NCBI RefSeq assembly: GCF_000332645.1
Contig: NZ_AMXN01000005.1
Span: 124,001-188,000, forward strand
Length of the DNA stretch: 64,000 nt
Origin: Bacillus inaquosorum KCTC 13429
Lineage (GTDB): Bacteria; Bacillota; Bacilli; Bacillales; Bacillaceae
Reading direction: 5' to 3'
Under the pieces are notes generated by a model. The model had not been told where the DNA came from. It saw only the letters and a list, made by a program, of their open reading frames with translations, and ran no database searches. A program made the position numbers and the translations under genes. Of the stretch, positions 6,865-15,558 are shown piece by piece; the first letter of the stretch is position 1; every line of letters begins with the position of its first letter.

Positions 6865-8421
6865 ATGAGTATTTTATCTGTAAAGGATTTAAGCCACGGC
6901 TTCGGTGACCGGGCCATTTTTAATAACGTCTCCTTCCGCCTGTTAAAAGGCGAGCACGTCGGGCTGATCGGCGCAAACGGTGAAGGAAAATCAACCTTCA
7001 TGAATATTATTACCGGAAAGCTTGAACCTGATGAGGGAAAAGTCGAATGGTCAAAAAATGTCCGTGTCGGCTACCTGGATCAGCATACCGTGCTGGAAAA
7101 AGGAAAATCCATCCGTGACGTCCTGAAAGACGCATTCCATTATTTATTTGCGATGGAAGAAGAAATGAACGAGATTTACAACAAAATGGGCGAAGCTGAT
7201 CCCGACGAGCTCGAAAAGCTGCTTGAAGAAGTCGGTGTGATTCAAGACGCGCTGACGAACAATGATTTTTATATCATTGATTCCAAAGTGGAAGAAATTG
7301 CCCGCGGCCTCGGCTTGAGCGATATTGGATTAGAGCGTGATGTCACTGATTTGAGCGGCGGACAGCGCACAAAGGTTCTTCTCGCCAAGCTGCTTCTTGA
7401 AAAGCCGGAAATTCTGCTTCTCGATGAGCCGACCAACTATCTTGATGAACAGCATATCGAATGGCTGAAACGTTATCTGCAGGAATACGAGAACGCGTTC
7501 ATCTTGATTTCCCATGATATTCCGTTCTTAAACAGCGTCATCAACCTGATTTATCACGTTGAAAATCAAGAGCTGACACGCTATGTCGGCGACTACCATC
7601 AGTTTATGGAAGTCTACGAGGTGAAGAAACAGCAGCTTGAAGCAGCGTATAAAAAGCAGCAGCAGGAAGTCGCTGAGCTGAAGGATTTCGTTGCCCGCAA
7701 CAAAGCCCGCGTCAGCACAAGAAACATGGCGATGTCCCGCCAAAAGAAACTCGATAAGATGGATATGATTGAGCTGGCGGCAGAAAAGCCAAAACCGGAA
7801 TTCCACTTTAAGCCGGCGAGAACGTCAGGCAAGCTGATTTTTGAAACGAAGGATCTTGTGATCGGTTACGATTCCCCGCTGTCACGTCCGCTGAACCTCC
7901 GCATGGAGCGCGGCCAAAAAATCGCCTTTTACGGCGCGAACGGGATAGGAAAAACGACATTGCTGAAAAGCCTGCTTGGCGAAATCCAGCCGCTTGAAGG
8001 CTCGGTTGAACGCGGCGAGCATCTCTTTACCGGCTATTTTGAGCAAGAGGTCAAGGAAACAAACAACAATACGTGCATTGAAGAGGTATGGAGTGAATTC
8101 CCTTCTTATACGCAGTATGAAATTCGGGCCGCTCTGGCAAAATGCGGACTGACGACAAAGCATATCGAAAGCCGCGTCTCCGTATTAAGCGGGGGCGAAA
8201 AAGCGAAAGTTAGATTGTGCAAGCTGATCAATTCGGAAACAAACCTGCTGGTGCTCGATGAGCCGACAAACCACTTGGATGTCGATGCAAAGGAAGAGCT
8301 TAAGCGCGCGCTGAAAGAATACAAAGGCTCCATTCTGCTCATTTCTCATGAGCCAGACTTTTATATGGATATCGCGACAGAAACGTGGAACTGCGAGTCT
8401 TGGACGACGAAAGTGCTTTAA
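6865..8421 (+). CDS. yfmM: ABC-F ATPase (YfmM)
   Basis: A 518-residue cytoplasmic ABC-F protein with two ATP-binding cassettes and no membrane segment. First cassette: GANGEGKST near 37, signature LSGGQ, Walker B LLLDEPTNYLDE. A charged linker with a long coiled coil (roughly 240-310) corresponds to the P-site tRNA-interacting motif. Second cassette: GANGIGKTT, LSGGEKAKV, LLVLDEPTNHLD. ABC-F proteins act on the ribosomal E site during stalled translation or antibiotic inhibition. ATG at 6865 follows GAGGTG; an upstream in-frame ATG at 6841 has no site. Monocistronic, ending at a strong terminator. Exact role not established from the sequence. Confidence 0.92.
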   Translation: MSILSVKDLSHGFGDRAIFNNVSFRLLKGEHVGLIGANGEGKSTFMNIITGKLEPDEGKVEWSKNVRVGYLDQHTVLEKGKSIRDVLKDAFHYLFAMEEEMNEIYNKMGEADPDELEKLLEEVGVIQDALTNNDFYIIDSKVEEIARGLGLSDIGLERDVTDLSGGQRTKVLLAKLLLEKPEILLLDEPTNYLDEQHIEWLKRYLQEYENAFILISHDIPFLNSVINLIYHVENQELTRYVGDYHQFMEVYEVKKQQLEAAYKKQQQEVAELKDFVARNKARVSTRNMAMSRQKKLDKMDMIELAAEKPKPEFHFKPARTSGKLIFETKDLVIGYDSPLSRPLNLRMERGQKIAFYGANGIGKTTLLKSLLGEIQPLEGSVERGEHLFTGYFEQEVKETNNNTCIEEVWSEFPSYTQYEIRAALAKCGLTTKHIESRVSVLSGGEKAKVRLCKLINSETNLLVLDEPTNHLDVDAKEELKRALKEYKGSILLISHEPDFYMDIATETWNCESWTTKVL

Positions 8422-8428
8422 ACCGAAG

Positions 8429-8458
8429 AAAACCCGCCTGCTGAAGGGCGGGTTTTTT
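8429..8458 (+). terminator. Terminator of yfmM
   Basis: AAACCCGCC pairs with GGCGGGTTT and is followed by a T-run, directly after the yfmM stop. Confidence 0.9.
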
Positions 8459-8546
8459 ACTGCCATTTTTTCTGAACGATTCTCAACAGCTCTCTGTCTT
8501 TTAAAATGAGCTGCAATGGATATGGTAGTAATGAGAAGGTTGCATG

Positions 8547-8580
8547 ATAAAAAAGACACTGCATCTGCGCAGTGTCTTTC
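8547..8580 (-). terminator. Terminator of yfmO
   Basis: An 11-bp stem, AAAGACACTGC with GCAGTGTCTTT (8552-8562, 8569-8579), is followed on the minus strand by TTTTTT. It lies five bases beyond the yfmO stop. Confidence 0.88.
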
Positions 8581-8584
8581 GTTA

Positions 8585-9775
8585 TTAATGTCCCGCCTTA
8601 ATTCCGGCAAGATGTTTACGTCCCATGAGAAGGACAAGCATGCCGACAAAAACGACGATCCCGCCTACTGTATATGGTGTGCTTGCGGTGAAGTGTTCTG
8701 ACAACATTCCCGCAATCCACGGAGCGAGCGCACCGCCGATGAAGCGGACTGAGCTGTAGGCTGAAGACGCGATTGAACGTTCAACCGGCGCAGAACCCAT
8801 CACAGCGGTTGTCATGATCGTATTCACCATACCGAGGACAGCACCGGCGACAACGATACATGTAATAATCAATGTCTGATGCTCTGTCCAGATCCCCATA
8901 ATGATGAGAATGACCGCAAAGGAGATAAAGAGAACGACCAAGGAACGCACTGTGCCCATCGCTTTGTGCACGAGCGGCGCAGTAAAGACTGACGTAACAG
9001 CCAGCAGAAGGCCCCAGCCGAAGAAGACATATCCAAGACCATGTTCATCTAAATCCAGAACGAACGGAGAATAAGCAAGCAAAATAAAAAATCCAAAGTT
9101 GTATAAGAATGCAGATACCGCCATCGTCAGCAGACCTTTATATTTGAGCGCCTTCATGGCATCAAACACACCGACGCGTTTCGCCGGTTTCGGCAATTTC
9201 GGCAGCATGAAAGAAATCGCGATTAACGCAATAAACATCAGGACAGATACCCCGAAAAACGGTGCGCGCCATGAAATGCTTCCAAGCTCTCCGCCTGCAA
9301 GCGGCCCGACGGAAATCCCGAGACCGAGCGCCGCCTCATACAAAATAATCGCTTGGGCGCTGCCCCCGACAGACACGCCGACGATGACCGCAAGCGCTGT
9401 TGAAATAAACAAAGCATTGCCTAATCCCCAGCCGCCGCGGTAGCCTACTAGCTGAGCAATTGAGCTTGAACTGCCGCCAAGCCCCGCAAACACAATAATA
9501 AAAATAAGTCCGAGAATTAACGTCCATTTCGCGCCGATACGGCTGGAAATGGCGCCTGAGAAAAACATCATAAATCCGGTTACAAGCAAATAACTTGTAA
9601 ACAAGAGTGATACTTCACTAGGTGAAGCATGTAATTGTGCGGCAATTGCCGGAAGAATTGGATCGACCAGCCCGATTCCCATAAAGGAAATCACACAGGC
9701 AAACGCGACAGCCCATACAGCTTTCGGCTGACTGAGCAAGCCCGTTTTCTGATTCACTTGTTTTGTCTTATCCAT
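8585..9775 (-). CDS. yfmO: MFS efflux transporter (YfmO)
   Basis: A 396-residue, 12-span major-facilitator drug/H+ antiporter. The N-terminal half shows VDPILPAIA in helix 1 and SRIGAKWTL, the loop 2-3 motif A. The C-terminal half ends GRKHLAGIKAGH. It is downstream of the MerR regulator yfmP, 65 bases apart on the same strand. In B. subtilis, loss of YfmP derepresses YfmO and alters copper responses, which suggests copper or copper-complex efflux; the sequence itself does not show a metal site. ATG at 9775 follows GGAGGTCAGGTC. Confidence 0.9.
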   Translation of the reverse strand: MDKTKQVNQKTGLLSQPKAVWAVAFACVISFMGIGLVDPILPAIAAQLHASPSEVSLLFTSYLLVTGFMMFFSGAISSRIGAKWTLILGLIFIIVFAGLGGSSSSIAQLVGYRGGWGLGNALFISTALAVIVGVSVGGSAQAIILYEAALGLGISVGPLAGGELGSISWRAPFFGVSVLMFIALIAISFMLPKLPKPAKRVGVFDAMKALKYKGLLTMAVSAFLYNFGFFILLAYSPFVLDLDEHGLGYVFFGWGLLLAVTSVFTAPLVHKAMGTVRSLVVLFISFAVILIIMGIWTEHQTLIITCIVVAGAVLGMVNTIMTTAVMGSAPVERSIASSAYSSVRFIGGALAPWIAGMLSEHFTASTPYTVGGIVVFVGMLVLLMGRKHLAGIKAGH

Positions 9776-9804
9776 TTGACCTGACCTCCATCTTTATTCC
9801 ATTA

Positions 9805-9830
9805 AAAGAAACGCTACAAAAATAGCGTTT
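9805..9830 (-). terminator. Intercistronic hairpin between yfmP and yfmO
   Basis: AAACGCTA (9809-9816) pairs with TAGCGTTT (9823-9830), followed on the minus strand by CTTTTAATGG. The T-run is imperfect, so it may be a partial terminator that lowers yfmO relative to yfmP, or a processing/stability element. Confidence 0.45.
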
Positions 9831-9840
9831 GGCAAACTTT

Positions 9841-10263
9841 TCATTCGATTGATTGAATAGCACGTTCCGCTTTATCTTTCATGCCTTGCAGGCGTTCTTT
9901 AAAGCTTTCGAATGTGCGGATTTTCTCATCAATCAAATCCAGCTGGTGATTCAGTGTTTCCTGAATTTCCTCCAGTTTTTCTTTCCGTTCCTTAGGATCC
10001 AGTGACAACAAATACCCCTCTTTGTTTAACTCTAGCTGGCGGCTGGTTTCCATGAAATGCTGAAGCTCCTGAAGGGAAAAACCGAGCACTTCTTTTGTGC
10101 TGATGACTTTCTCAAGCTCCTCCATATCATCCTCTGAATAAAGCCTTACGCCGCCGTCTGTCCGTTTCGGCGCCGGAATCAAACCGATTTCTTCATAAAA
10201 CCGGATGGTCCGCTTTGTCAGCCCGCTTCTTTTGGCTACTTGATCAATCTTCATCCATTCCAA
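9841..10263 (-). CDS. yfmP: MerR-family regulator (YfmP)
   Basis: A 140-residue MerR-type transcription factor. The N-terminal winged helix reads MKIDQVAKRSGLTKRTIRFY and contains the typical YEEIGLIPAPKR turn. A long C-terminal dimerisation coiled coil (about 80-135) follows. No conserved metal-binding Cys pair near the C-terminus is visible, so it is not a classical CueR. A TTG start at 10263, seven bases after GGGGG, gives the family-expected length; an internal ATG at 10254 is the alternative. It likely represses its own yfmP-yfmO operon through the dyad upstream. In B. subtilis it was reported to affect copZA copper induction. Confidence 0.9.
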   Translation of the reverse strand: MEWMKIDQVAKRSGLTKRTIRFYEEIGLIPAPKRTDGGVRLYSEDDMEELEKVISTKEVLGFSLQELQHFMETSRQLELNKEGYLLSLDPKERKEKLEEIQETLNHQLDLIDEKIRTFESFKERLQGMKDKAERAIQSIE

Positions 10264-10293
10264 GGTAAATCCCCCTTCGCCGTTTCTGTTCCC

Positions 10294-10330
10294 ATTATAC
10301 ACCTTTTGAACCTTAACGTAAACGTAAAGT
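10294..10330 (-). promoter_or_regulatory. yfmP promoter with MerR-type dyad
   Basis: On the minus strand TTTACG (10322-10317), a 17-base spacer and TATAAT (10299-10294). A dyad ACCTTAACGTAAACGTAAAGT (10310-10330 on plus) with near-symmetric CTTTACG/CGTTAAGG arms covers the -35. Classical MerR activators use 19-20-base spacers; this normal spacer and -35 overlap fit autorepression. Confidence 0.65.
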
Positions 10331-10342
10331 TTTGAAAATCAA

Positions 10343-10371
10343 TAAAAAAACGAGTGCATAAAGCACCCGTC
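10343..10371 (-). terminator. Terminator of yfmQ
   Basis: On the minus strand CGGGTGC and GCACTCG pair around TTTAT, followed by seven Ts. It lies just after the yfmQ stop and upstream of the yfmP promoter. Confidence 0.85.
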
Positions 10372-10385
10372 TTTCACTGTCCTGT

Positions 10386-10832
10386 TTAAGCCAAACTTCC
10401 TGTCACTGACAGAGACTGCTTTTGAAGGCTTTCAGAAAGCAATTGATACGCAATCACTTTCTTCTTGTACTGCTTCACGACGTCAATATGGTCGTCGTAG
10501 CGGTACACAAACAGCTTCACATCATTTTTGCCTTTTTTCGTATCTATCACCAGCGGCGTACCGCCGTTTTCCGGATATAAATAACGCTCTTCGTCACCTG
10601 GGTAAATATAATACTTCTCCAGGAAGACAGCTTCGTTAAATTGGTCAATCACTTTCTGCTTCTCTTCCCCCTCAAGACGTTTTCCAGCTAGAGAGAGAAC
10701 GGCATTTTCGTCACTCAGCTTGGCGTGCACCTCAAATTTGCTGAGCAGCCATTCCATGACGCCTGTTGGAAGACAGGTTAATACGATTTTCACCAGACTC
10801 ATGAGGATTAACATCACGATAGTCAATGTCAT
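10386..10832 (-). CDS. yfmQ: Membrane-anchored protein of unknown function (YfmQ)
   Basis: A 148-residue protein. Residues 1-20 form one hydrophobic segment (MTLTIVMLILMSLVKIVLTC), the rest is soluble and mixed alpha/beta with a Tyr-rich stretch (KYYIYPGDEERYLYPENG). The Cys at 20 is preceded by VLT, not a good lipobox, so it looks like an N-terminal anchor rather than a lipoprotein. ATG at 10832 follows GGAGATGATGAAGT. Bounded by terminators on both sides, so probably a single-gene unit. No function can be assigned. Confidence 0.8.
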   Translation of the reverse strand: MTLTIVMLILMSLVKIVLTCLPTGVMEWLLSKFEVHAKLSDENAVLSLAGKRLEGEEKQKVIDQFNEAVFLEKYYIYPGDEERYLYPENGGTPLVIDTKKGKNDVKLFVYRYDDHIDVVKQYKKKVIAYQLLSESLQKQSLSVTGSLA

Positions 10833-10920
10833 ACTTCATCATCTCCATTAGTTTTCCATGTGTCGCTGACACACAATTTCATCCTATCATAAGCAGGGTG
10901 TTTCGTTTTTGTACATTATG

Positions 10921-10957
10921 TGAAAAAAGCGCGGCCTGCTGCGGGCCGCGCTTTTCT
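10921..10957 (-). terminator. Terminator of yfmR
   Basis: A GC-rich stem AAAAGCGCGGCC / GGGCCGCGCTTTT is flanked by A- and T-runs, immediately after the yfmR stop at 10956. Confidence 0.9.
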
Positions 10958-12845
10958 AACTTTCAAGTTCTTCAATCATAAGGGACAATTCTGTCCAGCG
11001 GTCCATAGCCGCCTCAAGCTCTTCCGCCGTTTTCGCCTGTTCGGCCATCAGCTCTTGGATTTTTCCGAAATCGCTGCCTGCTGCGGCGATGTCAGCTTCA
11101 AGCTGCTCATGCTTTTCTTCCAGCTGGGCAATTTTATCTTCGATGCCGTCCCATTCAAGCTGATCTTTGTAGGAAAGCTTTTTCCGTTTTTTCTTCGGCT
11201 CAGCTTCGGGCTGTTTTGCTTCAGCAGCCGGTTTTTCAGCTGTTTTTTTCGCTTTTGATTCCTCCATGTAATCACTGTAGGAGCCTTGGAAGCGGGAAAT
11301 GACGCCATTTCCTTCAAACACAATCAAACGGTCGACGACACGGTCAAGGAAGTAGCGGTCATGGGATACGGTGATGACGACGCCAGGGAACTGGTCGATA
11401 TAATCCTCCAGGACGCTTAATGTTTCGGTATCCAAATCGTTCGTCGGCTCATCGAGAAACAGGACATTCGGCTCCTGCATGAGAACCTGAAGCAAGTATA
11501 AACGGCGTTTTTCTCCTCCGGACAGCTTGCGGATATACGTCTGCTGCATCGAACGCGGGAAGAGGAAACGCTCCAGCATTTGTTCAGCTGTAATGATATC
11601 GCCATCCGCTGTTTTTACGACCTCCGCCGTTTCTTTTATATATTCAATGACCTTTAACTCGCCATTCATTTCACTATGATCCTGGGTATAGTAGCCGATT
11701 CTGACGGTCTGGCCGATCGCAATATGGCCGCCGTCTGGAGTATGACGGCCGGCAAGGGCGTTTAACAGCGTTGTTTTTCCGATGCCGTTTGGCCCGATGA
11801 TCCCAATCCGTTCACCCGGTATGACCAGCTCATTAAAGCGGTCGACAAGTATGCGGCCGTCATAAGCGATCATCACGTTCTCCGCTTCAATGACCTGTTT
11901 GCCAAGACGGTGGGAGCCAATCGCAAAGTCGAGTGAGCCAGATGACTGAGGGCCTTTCTGCTCCTTAATCGCCTCCACTCGGTCAATTCTCGCCTTTTGT
12001 TTTGTGGAGCGCGCTTTCGCTCCCCGTCTAAGCCAAGCCAGTTCGCGGCGCAGCAGGTTTTGCCGCTTCGTTTCCTTTTGCTCAGCCTGCGCTTCCCGTT
12101 CCGCGCGTTTTTCTAAAAACACTTCATAGTTGCCTTTGTACGTGTAGAGGCTGCCTCGTTCGAGCTCATAAATGCGGTTCGTGACACGATTTAAGAAATA
12201 CCTGTCGTGCGTCACCAGCATGACGGCGCCGGGATATTGGCTTAAATATCCTTCAAGCCACTCAATCGTTTCATTATCCAAATGGTTCGTCGGCTCGTCT
12301 AAAATCAGCAGATCAGCGGGCTGAATTAAGTTTTTGGCAATGGCCACCCGTTTTTTCTGACCGCCTGAGAGCTCGTTTACTGGCTTTGTTACGTCGTTGA
12401 CGCCCAGCTTAGACAATACGGTTTTTGCCAAGGTGTTCGCATCCCACGCGTTGTTCGCATCCATTTTCGCCTGCGCAGCCAGCAGGTGCTTCTGGCGCTG
12501 TTCATTTTCGGGATCTTCCCCCAGTTCATTCAGCGCTTTTTCATATTCACGCAAGGTTTTCATCACAGCCGATTCACCGGAATAGATATGCTCCAGCACA
12601 GTTTGCCCCGCAGGCAGCTCCGGGTCTTGATGAAGAAATTCAACGTGCACGCTGCCTGATTTCGTGATGTCTCCCTCTTCGATAGATTCCAAGCCGGCAA
12701 TCACTTTCAGCAGCGTGGATTTTCCTGTTCCGTTCGGCCCGATTAATCCGATTCTTTCATTCTCTTCAATATGAAAGGAGATGTGGTCAAATAATGTTTT
12801 ATCTCCGTATGTTTTATACAGATTTTCCGCTTTTAATATGCTCAT
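10956..12845 (-). CDS. yfmR: ABC-F translation factor (YfmR, Uup-like)
   Basis: A 629-residue ABC-F ATPase. First cassette: GPNGTGKST, LSGGQKKRV, LILDEPTNHLD. A basic linker rich in Arg/Lys (about 240-300) follows. Second cassette: GPNGIGKTT, LSGGEKRRL, LFLDEPTNDLD. The C-terminus (about 540-629) is a Lys-rich stretch plus coiled-coil typical of the Uup branch. In B. subtilis YfmR helps ribosomes through polyproline and other stall sites, overlapping in function with EF-P. ATG at 12845 follows AGGAACC; a TTG four codons upstream sits behind GAGG and is a possible alternative. Own terminator; no operon partner. Confidence 0.93.
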   Translation of the reverse strand: MSILKAENLYKTYGDKTLFDHISFHIEENERIGLIGPNGTGKSTLLKVIAGLESIEEGDITKSGSVHVEFLHQDPELPAGQTVLEHIYSGESAVMKTLREYEKALNELGEDPENEQRQKHLLAAQAKMDANNAWDANTLAKTVLSKLGVNDVTKPVNELSGGQKKRVAIAKNLIQPADLLILDEPTNHLDNETIEWLEGYLSQYPGAVMLVTHDRYFLNRVTNRIYELERGSLYTYKGNYEVFLEKRAEREAQAEQKETKRQNLLRRELAWLRRGAKARSTKQKARIDRVEAIKEQKGPQSSGSLDFAIGSHRLGKQVIEAENVMIAYDGRILVDRFNELVIPGERIGIIGPNGIGKTTLLNALAGRHTPDGGHIAIGQTVRIGYYTQDHSEMNGELKVIEYIKETAEVVKTADGDIITAEQMLERFLFPRSMQQTYIRKLSGGEKRRLYLLQVLMQEPNVLFLDEPTNDLDTETLSVLEDYIDQFPGVVITVSHDRYFLDRVVDRLIVFEGNGVISRFQGSYSDYMEESKAKKTAEKPAAEAKQPEAEPKKKRKKLSYKDQLEWDGIEDKIAQLEEKHEQLEADIAAAGSDFGKIQELMAEQAKTAEELEAAMDRWTELSLMIEELES

Positions 12846-12948
12846 GGTTCCTATCAATCCTCACGTAAGTTCATGTGTACATTTTAAATCAGCCGTTGGA
12901 ATAAAACTAGTAAAACGTCAGACAAAGTTCATGGAAATACAGGATAGA

Positions 12949-12985
12949 AAAAAGACCGGGGACGTTCGTCCCCGGTCTTTTATTC
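12949..12985 (-). terminator. Terminator of yfmT-yfmS
   Basis: A 13-bp stem (AAAGACCGGGGAC with GTCCCCGGTCTTT) with a 4-base loop is followed on the minus strand by TTTTTT-like bases. It overlaps the yfmS stop codon. Confidence 0.88.
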
Positions 12986-13840
12986 TTCCTCAAGCGCTTT
13001 TTCTGCCATTTTTGCGAGATGCTGTGCGCTTCCTGAAATCTCCTGCATCGTGGCGGAAATTTGTTCAACGGCAGCGGCTTGTCCGTCTGTATGCTGATTA
13101 ATCGACTCGATTGATTCCTCCAGACCTTTCAGCAGGCTGTGGATTTTTTTCGTGATCTGGTCAATCTGGCCGACATTTTCTTTCGAATGCGTGGCTAGCT
13201 TTCTGATCTCATCTGCAACGACAGAGAAGCCTTTTCCAGACTCCCCTGCTCTCGCCGCTTCGATCGCGGCGTTCAGGCCGAGCAAGTTGCTTTGGTCAGA
13301 GATGCCTTTCACGGTTACTGAAATATCGGCGATTTCACCGGCGCTTTCGCTTACCTTTTTCGCCTGAGAGGAAATGCCCGACATTTGAGATGAAAACCCG
13401 TTGATTGAATCAGAAATATCGGAAATGGCTGCTGCCGTTTGTTCAACAACAGCCGATAAGCTTTCCGCCACATCATGAAGCTTAGACGACTCCTCAAGGC
13501 TCGTTCCGAGGCCGACGCCCCCTATCACTCTTCCATTCTCGTCGTGGAGCGGGATGGCGCGTGCAATCAATGGGAAGCCGAACAATTCTTTCGGAACCAT
13601 GCTCGTCTTCTTCTGATTGGTGCGGATGGCGTCTGTAATAATATCCCCTTCCTGCAGCGGATCGCCGGCTTTTACGTTGAGAGAAAAGGTTTTGGCAGGT
13701 ATATTCACAAGCAGTTTTTCCGTATCGTAAATGCCGATTGTAATATCATCCTGAACCAGGCTGTTTAAATAAGGGGCTACTTTGACAAACGCGTCCAGAA
13801 GGTCTGCGGTTTCTTTTTCCGTTCTTATGCTCAATTCCAT
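12980..13840 (-). CDS. yfmS: Soluble chemoreceptor (YfmS)
   Basis: A 286-residue methyl-accepting chemotaxis protein without transmembrane segments or HAMP. Residues about 1-115 form a small PAS/Cache-like sensory part ([15 protein letters not shown], then [17 protein letters not shown]). The rest is a shortened four-helix signalling hairpin with tip [20 protein letters not shown] and [12 protein letters not shown]. It therefore senses an internal signal and feeds CheA/CheW. The stop lies in the terminator; the start ATG follows AGGAGTG and is 13 bases after yfmT, so the two are co-transcribed. Confidence 0.93.
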   Translation of the reverse strand: MELSIRTEKETADLLDAFVKVAPYLNSLVQDDITIGIYDTEKLLVNIPAKTFSLNVKAGDPLQEGDIITDAIRTNQKKTSMVPKELFGFPLIARAIPLHDENGRVIGGVGLGTSLEESSKLHDVAESLSAVVEQTAAAISDISDSINGFSSQMSGISSQAKKVSESAGEIADISVTVKGISDQSNLLGLNAAIEAARAGESGKGFSVVADEIRKLATHSKENVGQIDQITKKIHSLLKGLEESIESINQHTDGQAAAVEQISATMQEISGSAQHLAKMAEKALEEE

Positions 13841-13853
13841 TCACTCCTATTCA

Positions 13854-15311
13854 TTAATAAGGGAAGCTGCGTTTTTCGTGCTGGACCGAAATCCATTTCA
13901 GTGTCGTAAATTCTTCAAGGCTCCACTCGCCGTTCAAACGGCCGAGACCGGATTGTTTTTCACCGCCGAAGGCCACATTCGGTTCATCGTTGATTGTCGT
14001 GTCATTGACGTGAATCATGCCTGTTTCAATGCGCTTCGCAAAAGCCACGCCGCGCTCAAGGTTTGACGTATGTACGGCACCGCTCAAGCCAAACGGGGTT
14101 TCGTTTGCGATATCGACCGCTTCGTCTTCTGAATCAAATTTCATAAAGGATACGACAGGTCCGAACAACTCTTCCTTGGCAATGCTCATGAACGGTTTCA
14201 CGTCTTTTAAGATCGTCGGTTCCACGATCGTTCCGTTAAATCCGCCAAGCTTCACTGGAACAGCGCCTTCTTCAATGGCTTTCTCAACAGATCTCATCAG
14301 CCCGTCAGTCTGTCTGCTGTTGATTAGAGGTCCGATAATCGTATCAGGGTCCATCGGGTCACCGACTTTCAGCGATTCCACTTTTGCCTGATACAGTTCA
14401 AGGAACTTATCATAAATTGATGAGTGAACAAGTACGCGGTTGGCTGACATACAAATCTGTCCTTGGTGTGTGAATCGGCTGAACACTGCCGCATTAACCG
14501 CATATTCGATATCCGCATCTTCAAGCACGATAAAGGCGCTGTTTCCGCCGAGTTCAAGAAGCGGCTTTTTAAAATGCTTCATCGCAAGCTGGCCGATGTA
14601 GCTGCCGACTTTCGTAGAACCTGTAAATGAGATGATCCGCGGCACCGGGTGTTCGACAAAGCTGTCTCCGATCTCTGCAATGTCTGTAACAACAACATTC
14701 AGCAGCCCCTCTGGAATTCCCGCGTTCTCAAAAATTTTCGCAATCAGCGTACCGCCGCAAATCGGTGTTTCCTCATGCGGCTTTAACACGACGCCATTGC
14801 CGGCTCCAAGCGCGGGCGCCACTGATTTCATAGATAAAAAGAATGGAAAATTAAATGGACTGATGACACCGACAACGCCTGCCGGCACGCGATATAATCT
14901 GTTTTCCTTGCCGTCTATTGTTGACGGAAGAATTTTTCCTTCCATGCGGACAGGGAACGTCGCCGCTTCTTTCATGATGTTTTTAACAAGCCCGATTTCA
15001 AAGGCCGCTTTGAGCCTTGTTCCGCCAAGCTCTTCCATAATCAAATAAATGATGGCTTCTTCGTTCTCTTCAATATACGTGACGGCTTTTTCTAAGATGG
15101 TTCTTTTCTCGAACGGATTGACCGCATCCCATTTTTTCTTAGCCAGCGCCGCTGCTCGATACGCTTCATCTACATCATCAGCAGTCGCTTTTTGGAAGGT
15201 TGTAAATGTTTTTTGAGTATAAGGATTTTTGTTTTCCAATACATTCGGGCTGCTGCCCTCCTGCCATTTCCCGCCGATAAACTGTTTATTCAACTCTTCA
15301 TATTGAAACAT
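13854..15311 (-). CDS. yfmT: Aldehyde dehydrogenase, vanillin-type (YfmT)
   Basis: A 485-residue NAD(P)-dependent aldehyde dehydrogenase. Visible: cofactor region SPFNFPF, oxyanion Asn, ISFTGSTKVGSYIG, general base in LELGGNSAFIV, catalytic Cys in FTHQGQICMSANRVLV near residue 280, and the FGPVVSFM element. In B. subtilis YfmT oxidises vanillin to vanillate. ATG at 15311 follows AAGGAG by nine bases; an ATG three codons earlier is too close to the site. First gene of a pair with the soluble chemoreceptor yfmS, so aldehyde metabolism and taxis may be linked. Confidence 0.93.
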   Translation of the reverse strand: MFQYEELNKQFIGGKWQEGSSPNVLENKNPYTQKTFTTFQKATADDVDEAYRAAALAKKKWDAVNPFEKRTILEKAVTYIEENEEAIIYLIMEELGGTRLKAAFEIGLVKNIMKEAATFPVRMEGKILPSTIDGKENRLYRVPAGVVGVISPFNFPFFLSMKSVAPALGAGNGVVLKPHEETPICGGTLIAKIFENAGIPEGLLNVVVTDIAEIGDSFVEHPVPRIISFTGSTKVGSYIGQLAMKHFKKPLLELGGNSAFIVLEDADIEYAVNAAVFSRFTHQGQICMSANRVLVHSSIYDKFLELYQAKVESLKVGDPMDPDTIIGPLINSRQTDGLMRSVEKAIEEGAVPVKLGGFNGTIVEPTILKDVKPFMSIAKEELFGPVVSFMKFDSEDEAVDIANETPFGLSGAVHTSNLERGVAFAKRIETGMIHVNDTTINDEPNVAFGGEKQSGLGRLNGEWSLEEFTTLKWISVQHEKRSFPY

Positions 15312-15363
15312 GGTCAGCATCTCCTTTTTAACCGCAAGTCAAAATTGGGCGAATCTATTTTTT

Positions 15364-15390
15364 CTATCGGTTCACCCTGCATAAAATTGA
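15364..15390 (-). promoter_or_regulatory. Candidate sigma-D (flagellar) promoter for yfmT-yfmS
   Basis: On the minus strand TCAA, 15 bases, then ACCGATAG. The sigma-D consensus is TAAA-N15-GCCGATAT. Three of four -35 and six of eight -10 positions match, about 50 bases from the yfmT start. Motility-sigma control would fit a chemoreceptor operon. Confidence 0.55.
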
Positions 15391-15471
15391 ATATGTTATT
15401 AGTAAAAATTACTATCCTATAATACGACAACGCTGTTTCGCTTCTATCGTTTAAAGTGGAAAAATATTTTA

Positions 15472-15500
15472 TTGACTGCGCCAAATTTCGACAATATAAT
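15472..15500 (+). promoter_or_regulatory. Sigma-A promoter of yfnA
   Basis: TTGACT (15472-15477), 17-base spacer, perfect TATAAT (15495-15500), then a leader of about 50 bases to the ATG. Confidence 0.8.
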
Positions 15501-15558
15501 ACAACAAGAACTGTATATAATGATTAGAATATTTTGAATCTTCCAGGAGGAACTTTTG

